The notes beneath the pieces were generated by a model. It did no database searches and was not told where the DNA came from. It saw nothing but the letters and a program-made list of their open reading frames with translations. 17,426 bases of DNA from JAKPKF01 sp964579365 (GTDB taxonomy: Bacteria; Patescibacteriota; Dojkabacteria; SC72). Shown here piece after piece: positions 14,206 through 17,426 of this stretch; the stretch's first letter is position 1, and every line of letters begins with the position of its first letter. Position numbers and translations under genes: made by a program. The stretch spans positions 1-17,426 of the forward strand of contig CAZOFW010000012.1 of the NCBI GenBank assembly GCA_964579365.1. The letters run 5' to 3'.

Positions 14206-14238
14206 CCTAGGGGTCAAAATAAACACTTGACCCCTAGG
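14206..14238. repeat. Perfect 12-bp inverted repeat at the end of the cassette
   Basis: CCTAGGGGTCAA, a 9-nt loop, TTGACCCCTAGG, starting 7 bp after the last cassette gene. The stem is strong, but no T tract follows on the plus strand (AAGAAACAAAAA does), so it may protect or end the mRNA by another route. Its TAGGGG...CCCCTA frame matches the palindrome at 5177-5206. Confidence 0.75.
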
Positions 14239-14245
14239 AAGAAAC

Positions 14246-14268
14246 AAAAAGAGGACCTTTCGGTCCCC
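14246..14268 (-). terminator. Intrinsic terminator of the rpsF-ssb-rpsR operon
   Basis: On the minus strand GGGGACC, a GAAA tetraloop, GGTCCTC, then TTTTTG, starting 24 bp after the rpsR stop. A 7-bp stem (one G-T pair) with a stable GNRA loop and a U5 tract is a classic intrinsic terminator. In the other direction the tail is weak, so plus-strand stopping would be partial. Confidence 0.85.
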
Positions 14269-14292
14269 TTTCAATTTCATCTAACACATATA

Positions 14293-14595
14293 CTATTCAT
14301 TTGAAGAATATGGAAGTAATGCCATATATCTAGCTCTCTTAATAGCTCCTGTTAACTGCTTCTGATGTCTATGACATACACCTGATTTCTCAGTAGAGAT
14401 TATCTTACCTCTAACAGATGTAAACTTCTTAAGCTGGTATACATCTTTGTATCCGACCTCTTTTACACCAGACTCACATAATGGACACTTAAGATTCTGT
14501 AATGGTTTCTTTCTTCTTCTATTATTTTTCTTACGATCACCACCGTAAGATGAATCTGTTGTTGTTTCTGCTACTTTTGTTACTTCCTCTGACAT
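14293..14595 (-). CDS. rpsR: Ribosomal protein bS18, zinc-binding form
   Basis: 100 residues. The first 35 are a low-complexity, then basic, extension (DRKKNNRRRKK). The S18 core follows: KCPLCESG (36-43), DVYQLKKFTSVRGKI (51-65), GVCHRHQKQL (72-81) and the signature end IKRARYMALLPYS (85-97). Cys37, Cys40, Cys74 and His77 form a probable Zn site, as in the C+ form of S18. The protein sits in the platform of the 30S subunit next to S6. It is the third gene of the classic rpsF-ssb-rpsR order, 19 bp after ssb, and is followed by an intrinsic terminator. Stop is TAG. Confidence 0.96.
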   Translation of the reverse strand: MSEEVTKVAETTTDSSYGGDRKKNNRRRKKPLQNLKCPLCESGVKEVGYKDVYQLKKFTSVRGKIISTEKSGVCHRHQKQLTGAIKRARYMALLPYSSNE

Positions 14596-14614
14596 TATTT
14601 ATCTATATATCAAA

Positions 14615-15106
14615 TTAAAATGGCAAATCTTCTTCTAATGGGTCCTGGTCTTCAGCTGGAGCTTCCTCTTCTGCAACTACTTCCTCTACTACTTTCTCTT
14701 CCTTCTCCTCTTTAGCTGGTTTCTCTTCGTGAGAACCCTCTGCTCCGTCCATACCTGCACCCTGCTTACCCTTGTTATCTAGAAGAATCATATCGTCTAC
14801 TCTAATCTCGGTCTTGTACTTTGTAACACCATCTTCACCTTCCCACGATCTAGTATTTAGTGAACCCTCTATATATACCTTCATACCCTTAGCAAGTAAT
14901 TGCTGACATATCTCTGCCATCTTGGTCCATGCTACGATATTGTGGAACTCTGCCAACTCTTTTGTATCTCCACTTGCATCTTTCCATGACTTGTTTGTTG
15001 CCATTCCGAATGTTACTACTGGAGTTCCAGAGTTTGTATATCTCATCTCTGGGTCTCTTGTTAAGTTACCAATCAAGATAACTTTGTTTAAAGATCTCGC
15101 TGCCAT
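14615..15106 (-). CDS. ssb: Single-stranded DNA-binding protein
   Basis: 163 residues. The OB-fold domain covers about 1-110, with the standard opening SLNKVILIGNLTRDPEMRYT, VVTFGMATNKSW (30-41), AEFHNIVAW (52-60) and KGMKVYIEGSL (73-83). An unstructured, extremely Glu-rich linker (about 125-160) follows and ends in EEDLPF, the docking peptide for partner proteins. SSB coats single-stranded DNA in replication and repair; dnaB lies on the same strand about 10 kb away. It sits between rpsF (62 bp) and rpsR (19 bp). There is no close ribosome binding site, only a GAGGT more than 25 nt upstream. Confidence 0.97.
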   Translation of the reverse strand: MAARSLNKVILIGNLTRDPEMRYTNSGTPVVTFGMATNKSWKDASGDTKELAEFHNIVAWTKMAEICQQLLAKGMKVYIEGSLNTRSWEGEDGVTKYKTEIRVDDMILLDNKGKQGAGMDGAEGSHEEKPAKEEKEEKVVEEVVAEEEAPAEDQDPLEEDLPF

Positions 15107-15168
15107 TTTGTTTATATTTATTAAATTTAACTTACCTCTAACTTTAATCCAAAGATATTAAAAATATC

Positions 15169-15525
15169 TTAAATCTCAATTTCTTTCTTTTTTATTCTTT
15201 TTCCTGCCAATGTAACATCATCTATTGTTACAACCATATATCTCAAAACCTCTTGTCTCAATTCCATCTGTCTTTTCAATTCCAATATCTCTTTAGGAGA
15301 TACTTTAAATGTATATATTATGTAATATCCCTCGTTGTGTCCCTTAATCTTGTAAGAGAGATATCTTTTTCCCCATACATCAATATCTAAGACCTCTCCA
15401 CCATCCTTGGTAATCATATCTACGAATTCTTTGTGCAAACTTTTTCTTACATCATCTGGTAACAAAGGCTTTAATACTACTGCCATTTCGTAACCATTTA
15501 ACTTTTTTACTTCTTTCAACGCCAT
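15169..15525 (-). CDS. rpsF: Ribosomal protein bS6
   Basis: 118 residues, slightly longer than usual. The fold is read from YEMAVVLKPLLPDDV (opening strand and helix), DIDVWGKRYLSYKIKGHNEGYYIIYTFKV (about 44-74; the invariant W-G-x-R-x-L-x-Y-x-I block) and LRYMVVTID (93-101). bS6 pairs with bS18 on the 30S platform, and both are in this operon. The ATG is at 15525; GATAAT at 15547-15542 is a possible -10 that would leave a leader of only about 8 nt. No Shine-Dalgarno sequence. Confidence 0.96.
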   Translation of the reverse strand: MALKEVKKLNGYEMAVVLKPLLPDDVRKSLHKEFVDMITKDGGEVLDIDVWGKRYLSYKIKGHNEGYYIIYTFKVSPKEILELKRQMELRQEVLRYMVVTIDDVTLAGKRIKKKEIEI

Positions 15526-15589
15526 TAATATATACTTTTAAATTATCTTATCAACGGAATGGATTTTAGCAGAAAAATTTGTTTAATAC

Positions 15590-15664
15590 AATAATAAAAG
15601 GGTAAAGCAGTGGACTTATGTGAAATTGGATGTATCCAATATTCTATGAGTCCACTACCCTTTT
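15590..15664 (-). terminator. Elaborate stem-loop terminator of the orphan gene at 15676
   Basis: Nested pairing: AAAAGGGT (15596-15603) with ACCCTTTT (15657-15664), a 5-nt bulge, AGTGGACT (15609-15616) with AGTCCACT (15649-15656), and an inner hairpin ATTGGA-TGTA-TCCAAT (15625-15640). On the minus strand it starts about 11 bp after the stop at 15676 and ends in TTTTATTATTGT, which serves as the U tract. It is much larger than a plain terminator, so a small RNA or regulatory element is also possible. Confidence 0.7.
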
Positions 15665-15675
15665 CGTCTTTTTGC

Positions 15676-16128
15676 TTATATGATTTTCTTCCCCTTTATC
15701 TTGAAGCTTTTTGTTATCCCTAAGGAGATAACTGTATGGCCGAAATGGTAAAAAATCAACTCATCATCGTCTTCAACAATGTTGATTGTTTCGATATTAT
15801 ATCGATTCGTAGATCCGGGTTCTGCAATTGCATTTTCTGAATATACAAGAAGATGCTTTACTCCGTCTCTCCCAACAAGATAGACCCTACTATTTCCATA
15901 ATCAACTTTCTGATACATTTCTGGGAAGATTTCCTTAATGTTATCCGGGCACAAAGAGTCTTTGCCCTCAGTGAGAAATATGAAGGTATTGTCCTCCTCT
16001 AACCCTTGAAATACCAAGAACTTCTGTCCTCTGATAATATCCTCTGCAATCAAAGCACCAGAGAGATATTTAATTACACAATATTCCTGGTTATCAACCT
16101 CAAAGGTTCTATCCTTTATATCTAACAT
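15676..16128 (-). CDS. Orphan cytoplasmic protein, beta-rich
   Basis: 150 residues with no family recognised. There is no signal peptide, membrane span or Cys cluster. The sequence alternates hydrophobic and polar residues in short strands separated by acidic turns (VDNQEYCVIKYLSGALIAED, LVYSENAIAEPG, VEDDDELIFYHFGHTVISLG), so a mostly beta fold is likely; the tail is basic (KSFKIKGKKII). The start is firm: AAGGAG at 16141-16136 lies 7 nt before the ATG. It forms its own unit between rpsF and ychF, with its own large terminator. TTGTTG...CATATT about 30-60 bp upstream could be its promoter. Like the other island genes it has the strong ribosome binding site that the conserved neighbours lack. 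Confidence 0.75.
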   Translation of the reverse strand: MLDIKDRTFEVDNQEYCVIKYLSGALIAEDIIRGQKFLVFQGLEEDNTFIFLTEGKDSLCPDNIKEIFPEMYQKVDYGNSRVYLVGRDGVKHLLVYSENAIAEPGSTNRYNIETINIVEDDDELIFYHFGHTVISLGITKSFKIKGKKII

Positions 16129-16234
16129 TTTACATCTCCTTTTTTATTTGTAAGAGAGCCAATATGATATGGGATTTTCTCCCAACAAAAAGACACTAAC
16201 ATTCTATAGGATAAACAAAAAACTGTAAATATAT

Positions 16235-17329
16235 CTACTTGTTAGCAAGTATAATTATATAATCACCATCATTTACTAAATAATCTCTACCATGGTTTTT
16301 TACTAAACCCTTCTCCTTTGCACTATTCCACCCACCTACACCTAACATATCGTCTAAGCTAACTACATCTGCCGTTATGAAATTCTCTTCTAGATCTGTA
16401 TGTATAACACCTGCCGCCTCCTTAACATTCGCTCCCTTCTCTATAGTCCATGCATTACATTCTTTTTCACTACCAGTATAGAAAGTTATTAAGTTTAAAC
16501 ACTCATATGCTTTCTGAACAATATCTATAACTGAGTTTGGTTTGTATCCCAATAATTCTTCATACTCCGCTATCTCCTCATCACCCTGCCCTATTAGCTT
16601 TACATCTGCAATTACAACCATATCTCCTGTTTTCTCTCTTAATTGACTCTCCCACTCTTTGACCTGTTCCTCTTCCATGCCTTCTTTAGTGTTTAGTATG
16701 AACATTCTTCTCTTGTTGGTAAGTAACCAAAGATCATATACATATTCCTTCTCATCCTCGCTTAATTCCATATCTATAACCGCAGTACCCTTGTTTAATT
16801 CCTCCATTATCTTCTTGAGTATCTTCATCTCTTCTTCTGCATCCTTGTGCCCTATCCTTGCCAATTTATCTACACTAGCAATCTTCTTCTCTACAACCTC
16901 AATATCTTTGAATATTAATTCATCCTGTACAATCTCAAAATCTTCAACAGGGTTCACCCTCTCATATACATGCACGATTTCGTTACTTTGGAATGCTCGC
17001 AACATATACATAATGACATCCACTTCACGGATATGTCCAAGAAATTGGTTGCCCAATCCTTCACCCTTAGACGCACCCTTTACCAATCCAGCAATATCTA
17101 CAAAGGTCATAGCAGAATGTACAATCTTTTTTGCATTGAAATATTCTGCCATCTTCATTAGCCTCTCATCTGGTATTTCTACCACTCCAATATTTTTATC
17201 TATGGTACAGAAAGGAAAGTTCTCGGCAGGTACAGACATTTTTGTTAGTGCATTAAAAATTGTTGACTTACCTGAATTTGGTAAACCAACAATACCTAGA
17301 GACAATGAATGTGATCGTTTAACTGACAT
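16235..17329 (-). CDS. ychF: Redox-regulated ATPase YchF (Obg/OLA1 family)
   Basis: 364 residues, full length. The G domain holds the P-loop GLPNSGKST (15-23), the switch region AENFPFCTID (35-44) and DIAGLVKGASKGEGLGNQF (78-96). The nucleotide-specificity motif reads NTKE (213-216), the YchF type that favours ATP over GTP. A coiled-coil insert covers about 130-185. The TGS domain (about 280-364) shows LITFYTGSEKECNAWTI, GVIHTDLEENFITADV and DGDYIIILANK. YchF binds ribosomes and acts in translation and stress responses. TATAAT lies exactly 8 nt before the ATG at 17329, with no Shine-Dalgarno site, so a leaderless mRNA is expected. Stop is TAG. Confidence 0.97.
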   Translation of the reverse strand: MSVKRSHSLSLGIVGLPNSGKSTIFNALTKMSVPAENFPFCTIDKNIGVVEIPDERLMKMAEYFNAKKIVHSAMTFVDIAGLVKGASKGEGLGNQFLGHIREVDVIMYMLRAFQSNEIVHVYERVNPVEDFEIVQDELIFKDIEVVEKKIASVDKLARIGHKDAEEEMKILKKIMEELNKGTAVIDMELSEDEKEYVYDLWLLTNKRRMFILNTKEGMEEEQVKEWESQLREKTGDMVVIADVKLIGQGDEEIAEYEELLGYKPNSVIDIVQKAYECLNLITFYTGSEKECNAWTIEKGANVKEAAGVIHTDLEENFITADVVSLDDMLGVGGWNSAKEKGLVKNHGRDYLVNDGDYIIILANK

Positions 17330-17337
17330 AATGGTGA

Positions 17338-17366
17338 ATTATATATTAAAAAACCAATTCTGTAGA
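17338..17366 (-). promoter_or_regulatory. Promoter of ychF, leaderless
   Basis: Minus strand TCTACA (17366-17361), 17-nt spacer, consensus TATAAT (17343-17338), 8 nt to the ATG. The -35 lies inside the stem of the hairpin at 17359-17400. Confidence 0.55.
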
Positions 17367-17400
17367 GTCTCAAAGATAACTTTGTACGAGACTCTACAGA
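17348..17400 (-). terminator. Hairpin with T tract upstream of ychF, probable terminator of a gene beyond the window
   Basis: TCTGTAGAGTCTC (17359-17371) and GAGACTCTACAGA (17388-17400) pair perfectly over 13 bp; inside, CAAAG-ATAA-CTTTG can add a small stem. On the minus strand five bases and then T6 follow. It would end transcription of a gene to the right. On the plus strand TTTTT lies about 10 nt after the stem, so it might work both ways. Confidence 0.6.
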
Positions 17401-17426
17401 TGGAGCAGGTTTTTAAAGTAAATCTT

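Noticed and set aside
16130..16135. ATGTAA start-stop pair right after the AAGGAG site of the gene at 15676-16128
   Set aside because: It touches the ribosome binding site with no spacing, so it is unlikely to be used.
1..17426. CRISPR array, insertion sequence, integrase or attachment site
   Set aside because: No regularly spaced repeats, transposase or integrase motifs, or direct repeats flanking the islands were seen; the tRNA-Leu gene has no partial copy in the window.

Overview
This is a low-GC, gene-dense bacterial stretch made mostly of housekeeping genes, with three islands of orphan genes between them. Compact genes, abutting or overlapping starts and stops, a tRNA without encoded CCA, and several family members that have lost their hallmark residues suggest a Candidate Phyla Radiation (Patescibacteria) bacterium, perhaps near Dojkabacteria or Microgenomates. 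That placement is inference, since no marker in the window fixes it. Stop codons are TAA or TAG everywhere except one TGA, and TGG encodes Trp, so the standard bacterial code fits.

Layout from left to right. (1) 1-2722, minus strand: a double-zinc-ribbon membrane protein, an Lgt-like integral membrane protein, an RluD-type pseudouridine synthase and the start of a single-pass, possibly FtsQ-like, protein cut by the window edge. (2) 2749-4827, minus: tRNA-Leu(CAA), the replicative helicase dnaB, and a metallo-beta-lactamase-fold protein without its metal ligands. (3) 4873-5206: a CsoR-family repressor without its metal-binding Cys/His, next to two inverted repeats. (4) 5221-6024, minus: an orphan gene with its own promoter and a strong ribosome binding site. 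(5) 6049-8314, plus: rpmE (L31), prfA (RF1) and prmC, which methylates RF1. (6) 8297-10651, minus: an S41 carboxyl-terminal protease and an HtrA-type protease, both membrane-anchored with PDZ domains. (7) 10668-13032, minus: two overlapping genes of unknown function, one possibly actin-like/GlmL-like, the other with lipoyl-type barrel-sandwich and SH3-like modules. (8) 13083-14238, plus: four small membrane proteins, the first two being tandem paralogues, ending in a perfect 12-bp inverted repeat. (9) 14246-15525, minus: rpsF-ssb-rpsR with an intrinsic terminator. (10) 15590-16128, minus: a second single-gene orphan unit with an elaborate terminator. (11) 16235-17400, minus: ychF, with a hairpin upstream.

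The most striking pattern concerns gene starts. Several conserved genes (csoR-like, prfA, ctpA, ychF, probably the lgt-like gene and rpmE) have a -10 box 7-9 nt before the start codon and no Shine-Dalgarno sequence, so their mRNAs should be leaderless or nearly so. All six orphan genes (5221-5925, the four-gene cassette, 15676-16128) have a clear AAGGAG-type site 6-8 nt upstream, a promoter further away where one is visible, and a strong hairpin behind them. The window thus seems to use two initiation styles, one for the core genome and one for the islands. No CRISPR array, transposase or rRNA was seen, and no gap without a gene exceeds 300 bases.
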